The notes beneath the pieces are model-generated. The model made no database searches, was not told where the DNA came from, and saw only the letters and a program-made list of their open reading frames with translations. A DNA stretch of 64,000 nt from Acanthosoma haemorrhoidale (taxonomy: Eukaryota > Arthropoda > Insecta > Hemiptera > Acanthosomatidae): positions 108,812,509 to 108,876,508 of the forward strand of contig OV884015.1 in NCBI GenBank assembly GCA_930367205.1, given 5' to 3'. Within the stretch, counting starts at the first letter, position 1. Every line of letters begins with the position of its first letter. The position numbers were made by a program, and so were the translations under genes. Of the stretch, positions 45,686 to 57,461 are shown one piece after another.

Positions 45686-46533
45686 GATAGTTAAATAATT
45701 TTTGTAGAGGAGATTCTTTTAAAAGAAAGAAAAGCTTTATTATGAAGTACAAGCAAAACACTGGTATATACAAATATTAAGAGCTACGTTACTACATACT
45801 GGGTGGAAGGTCTAGGGACGAGTGGGGTTTTTTTTTTTTTTCAAAACCTCAAAAAAATACATAATGTACAAAATAAATAATAAAATAATTGAGTTTCAAT
45901 TTTCTCCTCTTCCTGCATTTACATGCATTTGGAGAAGTGCATGAATATATAATAATTTTGTTGTGTTTAAAATGTCATAGTTTCATATTCAACACTAGGT
46001 GATTCAACTTGTCACCGACGGAACTAAGTCTATTTGAAATATTAGTTTCAGTGGGGTCTGGGGCTAAAGCTGAGACAAATATGTATAAGAAAAGGGTAAG
46101 ATTCTGGGAAGTAGGGAGGTCTTGGAGGGATGCGGTTGATTACTTAAAAATAACAGGAACCATCAGTGACTTCCATGAAGTCACGAAGCAAGTACAGTTC
46201 TGCTCAGGCCCCTTCTACTTGTTCTTGGGATTATAAAACTGATTAACTACTTAACAGAATTTTTTATTTAAATATTTCTTTAGCTTGTCAGCCATACAAT
46301 AATATTAAATAAAAAATAACAGGGTGCAGGAGTGAGGAACGGCCTCATTAAGAGATACCTCTAATTAGGTATTTTATAATAAAATGAGTTTTTTTTTTTT
46401 TAGTAAACGAATATGAGCGAAATGAATCTAGTAACATTATTCTTAATATCTGTATATACCAGTGTATTGTTTGTACTTCATACTAAAGCTTTTCTTTTAA
46501 AAGACTCTCCTCTACGAAGATTATTTAACTATC
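45686..46533. mobile_element. DNA element with about 115-bp terminal inverted repeats
   Basis: The left arm GATAGTTAAATAATTTTTGT continues through AGAGGAGATTCTTTTAAAAG, AAGCTTTATTATGAAGTAC and CACTGGTATATACA. It is mirrored at 46432-46533 (TGTATATACCAGTG, GTACTTCATACTAAAGCTTT, CTTTTAAAAGACTCTCCTCT, TTATTTAACTATC). Identity extends inward to about 45800 (GTTACTA) and is around 90%. The roughly 630-bp core holds a short frame (46009-46236, MSPTELSLFEILVSVGSGAK start) without a recognised domain, so the element is presumably non-autonomous. No clear target duplication is visible. Confidence 0.85.
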
Positions 46534-46539
46534 TATGAA

Positions 46540-48100
46540 ATTATATAAAATAATCACCAGCAGCTTCGAATTGTGAAAGTTCAAATTCAAATATAAAGAA
46601 TCTGTTAGCCTTCACGAGCTACTAAAAGTTTATTTAGAAACAAGTCAAATTTTCTGTGATCTGTTTAACACTTACACGGCCTGTTGAAAAATCGAGATAA
46701 ATAGTATATATTATTACGTTTTTTGAATATTATATGATAATTTTATTTTTTATTCTTTTACTTTAAATTTATTTTATTTACTATTTATTATTAGGTTCTA
46801 TTAACAAAAATAATTCTGGCAAAAAGATGAATTTAATTTTACAAACATAAAAAAATAAACTTGTATTAATTTTATAAATACTTGTCTATTAATTCGATTC
46901 CTTTTCTTCTTTAATTCTCTTCATTCTTTAAACAAAATTAATACTTCTTCTCTTCGTGCTATTTCTCTTCCGTTCTGCTTTAAGTCAATAACCACTAACC
47001 AACAAAGTTTTTAAGTTTTTCTTACTCACAATCTCAAGCTAATAATATGTATTACGGGCTTTTTATTTCATCACTGAATTCAGATACATATATCAGGCTG
47101 ATTCCAAAAACTAGAGTGAATATAATGCTCTGTGTGTTTTCTCAGAACCACAACAACAACTAATTATAACTGGCTAAAACTAGAGAGTAATTCCTGTGTG
47201 TGTTCTTTATGATACAGCACAACTATATTCTTTTGTTTTTTTGATACACTCTCACTTGTTTTTATTTTGCCTTCTTGATAAGTTGGATTAAATATTATAT
47301 AAAAACTCCACAATCTCTAATATCACAACAATATATATATATACTGTATGCTATATACTGAACGCTATATACATGTTGAATCGGTTTCAACTGCTCGATC
47401 GATAAACGACAATCTCTCTCTAGTCCATCCACTATTTAGATTATTGTGATAAAAGCACTAACTTTTTTTATAGATCTTTTAGTTGAATAAATAGGTAATG
47501 AAAATGATATTCAAACGATGTCTGGCAGATCCGTCTTTATGTCGCTTTGTGTATTTATTGTATGTATCTGTTGATACATACAACAGCAGGAGACATGCCT
47601 ATGTATGTATACAATACGGTATAAGTAGCCTGGTATTGAACAGACCGACAAGCAGAGAGGATTAATGATTTTGAAGCTGGAGTATGTTGGGGATATAACA
47701 TGCCAATGAGGCACTCGATGGCAGATCAGGTTTGTTGCGAGCTTCTCGACTGTAGGGCACTCGACGCTGTTCCTCTTCCCAAGAAAGGACAACCATCCCA
47801 CTCCCTCCCTTCACTTTACGACCCCCTCCCTCAGATGTTAACATTTTGACTTAGAGGTTAAATTACAGGATATTTTAGGCCGATCTGTCTATAGTGTTAT
47901 CGTAGTAACTGTGAATTAATTCCTACCGAGAAAAAATCAGTTTTAAGTGTCTACTCACAAATGGGATATTACGTGTCTAGCACATAGCCATTTTCAAGTG
48001 CTAAAAAACTATATAAACAAATGTGGTACCACTATATAATATGTAATAAATATATAATAATATATAATAATAAATATATTATATTTAACATCATTAAAAG
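46540..48100. other. unannotated stretch
   Basis: Very AT-rich. The antisense frames at 47511-47844 are unrecognised. No shared repeat was found. Confidence 0.45.
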
Positions 48101-48101
48101 T

Positions 48102-48238
<137 letters not shown>

Positions 48239-48510
48239 TGTATCATTTATAGAGAAATGGTCATAGATATTTTCAATATAAATTCTGTTAAAAACTGACA
48301 TGCAATGCTACCCTAGAAGACTAGTTATCAATACGTTGTGGAATATATTTTTTTAACTATTTCTTTAATTCCAGTTGTCCTCTTGGAATAAATTAGTTTT
48401 TAAAGGAATAAAAATTGTAGACACTTTGCCCTTTTATGCTATACTACATAATCTTAGTTAGACCTAAACACCAACTTTATTATTTCAAAGGTTAGCACAA
48501 AAGCACTATG

Positions 48511-48696
48511 TATCCGGTGACGCGGCTGACGGAGGAGCGTGGGGGACTTCCCAAGACTCCGCTTTCTCTTCGCATGTGGACTTGGGAGGCCTCTGGGCTG
48601 TCTGTAAATATTGTATAAATGAGCGAGTGAATGATGATTTGTAAATATGGTATGAATGATAGTGTATCTTAATTACTTATTGCCAGCAAGGCAGAT
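48511..48696 (+). mobile_element. LINE-A 3' UTR fragment, convergent with 48830-49399
   Basis: TATCCGGTGACGCGGCTGAC to GCAGATTTTTTTTC. Plus strand, 5'-truncated. The neighbouring minus-strand copy faces it tail to tail at 134 bp distance. Confidence 0.9.
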
Positions 48697-48829
48697 TTTT
48701 TTTCTTACATGTTTAAAATATTACAGAAACTGCAACAACACACCAATGCCATTTCTTTTTTTCTCCATATCAACTTGTTATTAAAAAGTATTTTATTCAA
48801 TATAGATCTTATATATTATTATAATCAGC

Positions 48830-49399
48830 TTTATTATGATAAAATTACAATCTGCCTACATAAGTAATTGTGATAAATGTTTTCCTTCATACCATATTTA
48901 CGATTTTCATTCACTCGCTCATTCATACATTATTTACAAACAGCTCAGAGACCTCCCAAGTCCACATGGTTGTCCCCTCCCTCGCATGTGGAGTCTTGGG
49001 AAGTCCTCCACGCTCCTCCGTCAGCCGCGTCACCGGATACGAGCCAGCGGAGGCTGACCAAGAGTGAGAGAGCCACAGACGCTCAGGACATGATTGGAGA
49101 AACTGGCCATTGCCAGGACTCCCACTTTCACGCATTTATAGCAGGTCTTGAGTCCACTGCCGTATTAGTCTCTGAGGAAGATTATAGGGATGAGTGGTGC
49201 AGTGTAACGACTGTGCTACGGGATTAGGATGGTTGGATAGGCTACAATGGAATTTCATCAACTTGGAAGGGATGAGTTCAAGAATGTAGGTTGTTATGAA
49301 GGGTTTTGTTGCTGACGTAATAAGGGACATTTACTATTGTTCTCAGGACTTTTGATTGAGAGGATTGGATACGCTTGATGTTCGGCGTTTTTTTGCTGG
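48830..49399 (-). pseudogene. LINE-A copy (RT C-terminal end and 3' UTR)
   Basis: Minus strand. The frame from 49330 toward 49136 reads SATKPFITTYILELIPSKLM, then KFHCSLSNHPNPVAQSLHCT and PQRLIRQWTQDLL, the typical jockey C-terminal end (HSNPLIKxL...RRLKRxWxRDLL pattern). The 3' UTR then extends to ACAATCTGCC. It is 5'-truncated at about 49399. The sense frames at 48836-49227 are antisense artefacts. Confidence 0.92.
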
Positions 49400-49760
49400 A
49401 AAGGGTGATAGGGTAATAGTGAGGAATGCTCACTTATTCGTTGATGACAAATTGTTTAAATTGCTTGCTTAGCATCAGAAAATAATAATTTCCATAGCAT
49501 TCATATGAGGATTTGGCAAATCAACCTAAACCGGAGAAAGAAAAGGAAAAAGTCATATTTAATGAAATAAATAATTTATTGGCAGGACCCGCGTCCTCTT
49601 TAATATCCAGCTGAAGGCACTACCAAGTTTATGATCTTTATTATTTCTATTTATATTGGAAGGATAGTTCACTTCTCATGAATAGTTTTAAATATTATTT
49701 AGAACTATAGCATAACAAGAATTAGATAAGGATCTGGTACTAACGTATTTTTAATCTTTA
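49400..49760. other. unannotated stretch
   Basis: AT-rich, nothing recognised. Confidence 0.45.
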
Positions 49761-49764
49761 TTAA

Positions 49765-49877
49765 GTTTATTATGATAAAATTACAATCTGCCTCATTGTG
49801 ACATAAGTAATTGTGATAAATGTTTTCATTCTTACTGTATTTACAAACAGCCCAGAGACCTCCCAAGTCCGCATGGG
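49765..49877 (-). mobile_element. LINE-A 3' terminal fragment
   Basis: Minus strand. ATTATGATAAAATTACAATC to CCCAAGTCCGCATGGG. Only the last 110 bp of the family are present. Confidence 0.88.
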
Positions 49878-49879
49878 AT

Positions 49880-51145
49880 ATTTAATGTCGAAGAAATGAG
49901 TTCTGGCTCCAGATTAACCTATTTCGGCCGATATGACGTACCGAAATGTACTGTGAGCGACAAAAATATTTTTTTTATATGATCTAGAAATAATATTTAT
50001 GAATTAATAACTACGCTAGTTTGATTTTGTAGGAAACATTTAATTAACTATTTTATATTGTTTATAAGATCCTTAGTCAATTGAGTCAGCTAGCGAAAGG
50101 GGGAGTTTAAATGTAAGGTATGCAAATAAACCGCGCAAGTAGAAGAGAACTGATTTAAATCTTCTTTGTCCTCGCCATTCCAAAGCAGGAGGGAGGCTGA
50201 AGACATTGAGTGATGGCTGGAGTTGCCTGCCTCAGCCAGTTGTGCTATCCGTCGGAGGTGGGTGGTCGGGGGCAGGGATTAGAGGAATAGTAGCTAGTGC
50301 AAAACTCTAATTGAGAAAGTGCTGAGACAGTGCAGCGAAGAGAGAGAGAAAGAGAAAGAGAAAGAGAACTAACTTGAATTAACATGGTAGTTTTCAAGAG
50401 AGAGAGAGAGAGAGATAACAAGTTTTCGCCCAAGATCCCTCCTTCCCCACCTCCTCGGAGGGGCTCAGGTGCCGAACGTGGGGCTATAACCCCCACCTCA
50501 TTCCCCCCTAGTACTCCCCCGCATCAATCTTCATCATTGACAATCACCACAGTGCGCTAATCATCCGCACCGTCTAATTGGTGATGGCACTCGCCTCCTT
50601 ACTCCCCAAGAGATGATTTTTGTACATCTGACAGATCTCCAAGACGGATGACCCCCGATTCGTTTCTTCTCCGCGAAAGTCGAGGGGAGCGGCCGCGGCT
50701 TGGGGTTAGGGAGAGATGAATGAAGATCCGGCCAATTATCGAAATTAATTACTTTTGTTCCTTGGGATTTGCTTGCCTAATATAACTTCAAGTGATATCT
50801 TCCTTTCGCGTCATCCGTATCACTCACAGAACTTATTCAATTAAACGAATCATAAACTGGGTGATTTCAAATCTATGATTAATTATAATGCTTTATATAT
50901 ATATTCTGTCAATTTCACACAAACTGTTTGAATTTAAACATGCAACCTACAGGTACTGATGTATTGGTATCCATAAGAACGCTCAAGCCCATTGCCACCT
51001 TTCTTTGGGGGGGGGGGTTGATCAAAGGATAGTTACCACATACCGAATACAGTCTAATACTAATATATTATATATATAATAGTAATAATGTAACAAATAT
51101 ATAACAATAAAAGTTAGAAAAGTTAAGAATTTTATCCCTTTATAA
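49880..51145. promoter_or_regulatory. single-copy stretch with GC-rich island at 50170-50740
   Basis: The island has AG-rich simple repeats (50338-50366, 50399-50415). CATTGACAATCACCACAGTG (SOX- and Runx-type words) lies near 50533 and a TCTAATTGGTG core near 50573; there is also a CGCGGCTTGGGG block. No domain-bearing frame is present. A G run lies at 51009-51018. Any regulatory function is inferred. Confidence 0.3.
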
Positions 51146-51149
51146 TATC

Positions 51150-51245
51150 CCCTTGTTAGTATGAATTATGGAATCTATTTACAGTAGGTCATTATATGCC
51201 CTGTAGCTTGGCTAAATTTTATGCAATTCATAATAATTTTACAAA
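51150..51245 (-). mobile_element. LINE-B 3' UTR fragment, second tail type
   Basis: CCCCTTGTTAGTATGAATTA, then CTGTAGCTTGGCTAAATTTT. It breaks off at about 51245. Minus strand. Confidence 0.8.
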
Positions 51246-51249
51246 TCTG

Positions 51250-51888
51250 TCTAACTTGACATTTCTTCTATATTTTTTTATTAATGCTTATTTACGTGAA
51301 GGATTTTTTATGGCTTGTTTTGAATTCTATAGCCTTTGAATGTTTTGGCTTTATAGCAATCATTTATAATATGTTCAGCAATCTTGTTGCTACATGACGT
51401 TATTAAGTGTATATTAAAGTAGGGAATCCACAAGGATATTTCCTACTTTGAAGGGAAGATTAGGAATCACACGACGACGCAGTGCACAGATGTTGCACAT
51501 CGCAATAAATATGCCCCCCCCCCCCTCTGCTGTATTCAAGGGTTCTCAACCCCTACAGGTTCCGAATAAATAAATAATAAAAAAAATGTTATAGTCCATA
51601 ATCTGTATTTTCACAACAAGTCCTTACTACTGTTACTTATTGTTAATTACTTATTATGATCAGGAGAATACTTTTATTTCATCAATTACTAACCAACAAA
51701 AACATAAGAAAATTAAACTAAAAAATTAACATCCAAAACTACTTACAACAACTGGGTGAACGACAAGATGTGCTTTTGAAGTTTATCTCTGAGTGGATGT
51801 AGACTCAAACCAATGTTTATTATTTACCCTTGTTTAAAATGTTTGCGAAATATTCCTGTATCAGTCCAAATATTTATTGATTGACATA
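51250..51888. other. unannotated AT-rich stretch
   Basis: A C12 run lies at about 51512-51523. Nothing else was recognised. Confidence 0.45.
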
Positions 51889-51891
51889 ATA

Positions 51892-52737
51892 AAGGGTGTC
51901 CAAGAATTAACGCAAGATTTCATTTAAATAGAAAGCACAATTTTTAGTATTTTTTTATTGAATTATAAAGTAAATAGGATATGGTGATATATGGATTAAC
52001 ACATCGGGCAAATGGCCTCCACGACTTTGCTGGCACATATGCACTCTTTTGTCGACATTTTCCATGACCATTTGGCATAAATGTGGTTGAATTTCCTCTT
52101 TTAATGCACGGGTGGATGTGGGCTTGTTGACATACACCTTGACTTCCAATAAGCCCATAAGAGGAAATCTAAAGGTGTTAAATCACACGATCTAGGGGGC
52201 CAATTCGTATCACCGAAACGAGAGAGTACACGTCCTGGAAATGTCTCATGCAGTATTTGAATGGTTTCATGGGCTGTATGGCATGTGTCAAAATCTTGTT
52301 GAAACCACATATTGGCCACAATAATTTCATCTAATTTCGGCACAAAGAACTGTGTTTACGACGCCAAATTGTTGTTCCTGGATTTTCAAGAACACTCTCA
52401 CGCACTGCTTTGATATTGACATTTGAACGGCTTATTTTTGGATGACCAGTGTTTTTAGTATCTCAAACTGATCCAGTCTCCCTAAATTTTTCAATTAATA
52501 TCTTCACAGTTGATAAATTCAAAACACTATTCCGACCATATTTTTTATGAAATTTTCGAACTGTGGCCGCCAAACTTTTGATATAATGTTCAACAATAAA
52601 GACAGGTTGTTTTATCGCGTAACGCTCCATTTTTACTAACCCTAAACAGCTGTCAAATTGTTTTTTTTAGGGTTGGCGGCACTTTACTGCATAAATGGCG
52701 ACCAATTCAAATCTTGCGTTAATTCTGGGACAGCCTT
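51892..52737 (-). pseudogene. Tc1/mariner-superfamily element, core-deleted (copy 2)
   Basis: The ends AAGGGTGTCCAAGAATTAAC and, reversed, AAGGCTGTCCCAGAATTAAC are bounded by TA (51890-51891, 52738-52739). Minus-strand coding pieces are MERYAIKQPVFIVEHYIKSL, KKYGRNSVLNLSTVKILIEK and MWFQQDFDTCHTAHETIQIL, then TNWPPRSCDLTPLDFLLWAY. The catalytic core between VRESVLENPGTTIW and CRNWMKL/PKLDEIIVANMWF is missing, as in copy 1. This copy keeps about 26 bp more at the junction. Confidence 0.92.
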
Positions 52738-52739
52738 TA

Positions 52740-53595
52740 TATGCTGGATAAAGCTTATAAGTTCTGACATTCTATGAACAAGATGTTTGACAGTGCTGAT
52801 TCAAATAAAGCTCTATGCAAATTGTGACGCGCACATGAATAACACAATACGCCGTTAATAGAGACAATTACTCCTCCGCTGTTGTGTGTACCTTCTGTGA
52901 CGTGATGAAGTATTTACTGACTAACTACATAACCGTGGTGGGCCGACATGAAGGCGCAATCATCGAATTGAGGCAAACGATCGAAGCAACACGGGATAAA
53001 ATATGTATAAGGGCGATATGAATGACACAAAATCAGTAAAGGCTATCGAGTTGCTGTCAGCCATAGCCACTGACCTCCCGCCTCTGCTCCATATCTAGCT
53101 TTAGCTGTTCCCATTATGTAAGTCTTTTCTCCTCTTTACTCGTCGTTCACTGGGGGTATCCGCTACGTCTCTTTGAATCAAGTGACAATGAAAGATAAGG
53201 ATAGCAAGGATTACTTTGGGAATGTGGCGAAGAATGGAGGATGAACGACCAGGACCTGGTTCAAAGACGTGGATATAAAACTTGATGGTGATTATAACAA
53301 CGGTCGAAGAACATGTCCCCAAGAGTTTTTGACGGAACCATTCTCGGAGCGAAAGCACATAGCTAGACTTGGCTATTACTGGAGGAGGCTGGAAATAAAA
53401 ACCGTTCGATAAACTGGGCCACTGAGTTATCTAAAGTAATTATTTGAAGTAATCGAAAAATAGTTTTAAAAACCTTGTCAAAATTATTGTAATGCAACTC
53501 CTAGAGTTGTGCGAATCTCCACACATTCCTTGTCTCCTCGTCTATGGACGTAAAGGTGACAATACCCCTGCTGAATTCTGGGCTATGAATATAAG
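52740..53595. other. unannotated stretch with GC-richer patch at 52790-53100
   Basis: The patch has AGACAATTACTCC and ATCGATCG-like words with no recognised frame. The antisense frame at 53101-53358 has no domain. Confidence 0.35.
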
Positions 53596-53599
53596 TCTA

Positions 53600-53690
53600 T
53601 ATTGCATGAATGTACTTGTAAATACAGTATGAATGAAATATTCTAAATGCGGTATGAATGAGTGAATTTATTACAACTATCCCTTATCTA
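53600..53690 (+). mobile_element. decayed LINE-A 3' end
   Basis: TGTAAATACAGTATGAATGA and GGTATGAATGAGTGAA, then TTATTACAACTATCCCTTAT correspond to the LINE-A UTR end with rearrangement. Weak. Confidence 0.55.
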
Positions 53691-53956
53691 ATCAATTTGT
53701 GTTTGTGTGTGTGTGTGGATAAACTGGTTAACTGGAGCAATAAGAAGAGCCGGATATGCAATAATGCGCGTCATCTTGCGGTCGCACCCAAGACTTGGAT
53801 GGTCTGTTTGAAGGCACAGTGGATTCATTCCGATGTGAACACTGATTGTGTATACTGTTGTCGAGGGAGCCCTCCTGTTTGCTATCCTATGCTTCTGTTT
53901 ATTGTTCATTAAATAGTTATATCAATTTATTTCCCGACCTGGCAATTTATGACACC

Positions 53957-53957
<1 letters not shown>

Positions 53958-54053
<96 letters not shown>

Positions 54054-54074
54054 ACTCACTCACTCACTCACTCA

Positions 54075-54163
<89 letters not shown>

Positions 54164-54184
54164 ACTCACTCACTCACTCACTCA

Positions 54185-54233
<49 letters not shown>

Positions 54234-54258
54234 CTCACTCACTCACTCACTCACTCAC

Positions 54259-54338
<80 letters not shown>

Positions 54339-54346
54339 GCCCTTGT
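53958..54346. repeat. compound (CT)n/(ACTC)n microsatellite
   Basis: Long CT tracts are interrupted three times by ACTC arrays (about 54047-54076, 54158-54187, 54231-54264), two of them followed by CTCTCCCTC. The repeat of the whole CT-ACTC-CCC pattern suggests block duplication. A GT-rich tail follows. Serine/leucine frames over it are artefacts. Confidence 0.98.
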
Positions 54347-54370
54347 GTGTGTGTTTGTGTGTAAAGAATG

Positions 54371-54480
54371 AGCCTTTCTCTATCCTCTCACTTTTTATAA
54401 TCTTGCTGATAGCCACATCTAGTGGTGGTCAGTAGAAACAGCGCAGCAAATTCAAATTAAAGAAACTATACTTTCCTTAC
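54371..54480 (-). mobile_element. LTR-like repeat, downstream copy (minus strand)
   Basis: Minus strand. A polypurine stretch (GGGAGGGGAGA, about 54482-54492) is followed by TGTAAGGAAAGTATAG, a TATA-like GATTATAAAAAGTGAGAGG and AGAGAAAGGCTC. This arrangement fits a polypurine tract plus the start of a 3' LTR. Its relative is at 54940-55015. Confidence 0.5.
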
Positions 54481-54484
54481 ATCT

Positions 54485-54935
54485 CCCCTCCCTAAGGTGA
54501 ACATTCTTGCAGTTGCCTTGTGATATCGGAAGTAGTTTTGTTATGTGAAAGAATCCAGTTTCTTGCTTTCCTCTTCCGGTTTTTATTTTATATATTGAAT
54601 TATATATCGTCTCTGTTTATTTCAAAGGGACCAATTTTTATTCAACTAATTTTTTTCTGTTTAATTTGTTGCCATTTTCTATATATATAGTGTATCTCCT
54701 GTGCAGTGAATTGCAATCTTTTTGCCATTATAACTCTGCCGTTTTGTAAGACAATTATTGAAGTTGGGGTGAATAAAATGAAATCAGTTTCTATGTAAAC
54801 AAAGGAAGCAACTTTTTTTACTACATTTTATCACAATTGTCCATACTATTTACACAATCTTACCTGAAAACAAAGAACAGTTTATAATTATCACTTCTCT
54901 ATTTACAACTTATAACTTTAGTTGCTTAATGTAAC
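54485..54935 (-). other. possible internal part of a deleted LTR element
   Basis: Sequence between the two LTR-like repeats. On the minus strand a short frame MAKRLQFTAQE-like (ATGGCAAAAAGATTGCAATT) lies 200 bp inside, a weak gag-like start. No pol domain exists. Low support. Confidence 0.25.
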
Positions 54936-54939
54936 CTTT

Positions 54940-55015
54940 CTCTATCCTCTCACTTTTTAGAATATTGCTGATAGCTCCATCTAGTGGTGATTTAAATTAA
55001 AGAAATTATACATAT
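54940..55015 (-). mobile_element. LTR-like repeat, upstream copy (minus strand)
   Basis: Shares CTTTCTCTATCCTCTCACTT, then TTGCTGATAG and CATCTAGTGGTG, AATTAAAGAAA with 54371-54480. It is shorter and diverged. Confidence 0.5.
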
Positions 55016-55029
55016 ATATATACAAATTT

Positions 55030-55360
55030 ATTCAAAGACGTGAGCGATACATTGACGGGTTTATTCCCCCTCGCCGCCTTGACGGGCATCCGCCATAAAG
55101 AAAACAGCGTTAACGCTTGACCTGGAAGTGCGAGGAAGCGAACGCTTTAACGAAGCGCAGTGATTAAAGCGGGACGGGCAGAGAGAGCGAGAGAACACGA
55201 AGCTGTGTTTGCGGTGCGGAAGTTACAACTGTCCGGCTACAAAACCCCCGCCATTTACAGGCACTCGCCATTATTAACGGACTGTTAAGTAGCGCCGCAG
55301 ACTGTCCGGGCCCTCTGCACAGTCGTCCAGGCCGGTCCATTCTTCAGTAACGTTTTTTAT
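55030..55360. promoter_or_regulatory. CpG-rich non-coding island
   Basis: One of the most GC- and CpG-rich stretches (CGCCGCCTTGACGGGC, GCGCCGCAGACTGTCCGGG). It has no frame with a domain and is not shared with repeats here. It could be a promoter or enhancer; no TSS can be defined. Confidence 0.3.
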
Positions 55361-55364
55361 TTCA

Positions 55365-57180
55365 AAAATCACTTCTGATTGTCTACTTGGACTAATCCAG
55401 GAGAACATATTGTCTGCACAGCTGTGAAACCGTATCATTTGCCGGGATGTTGGTCAGGGCTAGAGGTGCGATGTATCAAACTTAACCAGACCCTCAAAAA
55501 CAGCGGCTGGCTGAGTCTACAACATAAAACACACCGGGAACTATGTACGGCCAATGCCAACCAAGGTTCATTGTATGTACAAAAGGAGCCATAGAGATAG
55601 ATATATCATTAATATTGTCATTCATATGATGATTACTTTGGTAGAAAGAAGAACAAGAGGGTGATTACCTTTCAAAGATGATTACTTTGGTAGAAAGAAG
55701 AACAAGAGGGTGATTACCTTTCAAAGATGATTACTGCACCAAGTAATAGTTATCTATCAAAAACAAAGTTGCAATAAAGTAATTAATTAAACCAACAAAT
55801 AAAAACCCATACTATTAAGTCTCCACGACATGATAAACAACGCCAGCAAAGAAACTACATCATGTCACATCCAACCTGGGAAATAGACAACGGTCTGGAA
55901 GACACCCCAGCCCCGCTTACCAGTTAGGCTGATGAGTAAAAGCCTTGATGTTTTTAGTATTAATTATCTTTCAAATAGGTTTTCAACTAAACCCATAAAA
56001 AAAATGCATTGAGGTGACGACTATTTTTATTCAAAATTCCAAAATAATGCCGCAAAAAACCCGTATTAACATAGATTTGACTAGAAAACGGATTTGAATG
56101 GTCGGTTCTTGGCTTGTTTTCCCTTTTAACCATAGGTAAAATCAAAACTTGAAACGTCAAATGAATTCTGAAGCTATGATTCTCCAGAGTACCACACCAA
56201 TTTTCGACTAAATCTCAATGGATAATTGTATCATTTGCGATTGTCTCGTACCTGATCGAAAGTTATACTCTATTCGTGAATTCATTTTTTCAGTTTTGTA
56301 ACAAAAGAAATTTTTCAAAAAGACAACGTTTATTAAAAGTGTATTTTTTCCCCTATAATAAATGCAGTATACTCAAAATATTTTGGCGGTTAGTGATTAA
56401 TTCAGCAGTTGTATAAGCTGTTGACACCAAACGACCCAGAAAGATAACAGTTAAATTTATTCATGAATGAAAATATGCGCATTGATAAATTACTGAATAT
56501 TGATAGCTGCTTCGCCGAGGGTAGGTAACATAAACACAACAAGGCTTGCATTATCAACACAATTTGAATGTGAGGGAAAGGTTGTGTGTTAGGGCTCATG
56601 ACACGGTAACCTTTTGCCTTCAGGCTCCGCCTGTAACATTTAACACGTGCTAGGGCACATGTTGTCCTACATCACCTCATTTGTAACACTTAAGCACTTA
56701 TGCTTCATTTAATGCAATTGCTCATTTTCCCTCATCTCACTCAAACACTTTTCCATTGCGTTCAGCGATTATAAACTGCGCCACATATTAAGATCAAGTA
56801 GGATATTAAAAATAATAAGAAAGAGACATGAGAAATTGTATGATTTCCGGACCCGAACAGAGTGGGATCAAATGTTTTATAGCGTTTAATTCAGAACAAA
56901 AATTTTATAAACTTTTTGATGAATTTTTAGTTTAGGACTTTTTTTTTCTAAAACTAAATATGTTGCCAGCATATTTATTTATTAATTATCAACGTTTTGG
57001 CGTAATTGTTAATGAATAATCACTGTTAAAACATATAATACGTCAATAAAATTGGAAACTCGTCTGATAAAGTTACATTCTGAACTTATAACATTGTTGA
57101 GTTACATTAAATTTTATCGTGCCGGTAATTAAGTAATTAAGATTACTCTCACTTATTCTGTTAATATCTATTGTTACTAA
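55365..57180. other. long stretch without genes
   Basis: Includes the 49-bp tandem repeat at 55628-55740. The frames at 55379-55594 and 56402-56599 carry no domain. The rest is AT-rich. Confidence 0.4.
55628..55735 (+). repeat. 49-bp tandem repeat, 2.2 copies
   Basis: Unit GATGATTACTTTGGTAGAAA, continuing to CCTTTCAAA. Copies at 55628-55676 and 55677-55725 are identical, and a third starts GATGATTACT. Confidence 0.97.
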
Positions 57181-57184
57181 GCAC

Positions 57185-57402
57185 TTCGCTATGTGAGTGA
57201 TGATCCCCACCACCCCTCCCGCATCGATGGCAACATACTGTCGGACGAAAATTTGGTTAAGATTTAGTATGTAAGTTAGTTTTAAGTTTGATCAGTATTA
57301 GAGTCAGTTCAGTCTAGTCACGTATAATGTGTATCATTATTCGCCTGAACATCTATAATTGTATATAATTATCAGTAAATTTAAAGGGGCTATGAAAAAA
57401 AA
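57185..57402 (+). mobile_element. LINE-B 3' fragment, internally deleted
   Basis: ACCCCTCCCGCATCGATGGC, then the 3' UTR. It jumps from TGTATCATTA to TTCGCCTGAA, losing about 90 bp, and ends AAAGGGGCTATG with an A-rich tail. Confidence 0.89.
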
Positions 57403-57461
57403 GGAAATTTTACCCAACCTTCAGCAAATAGGTCCCTCCTAGTAAAAGGATCCCTTTCACT

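Noticed and set aside
53846..54371. Longest open frame in the window (172 codons, Ser/Leu-rich)
   Set aside because: It is read-through of the CT/ACTC microsatellite with no domain or credible flanks.
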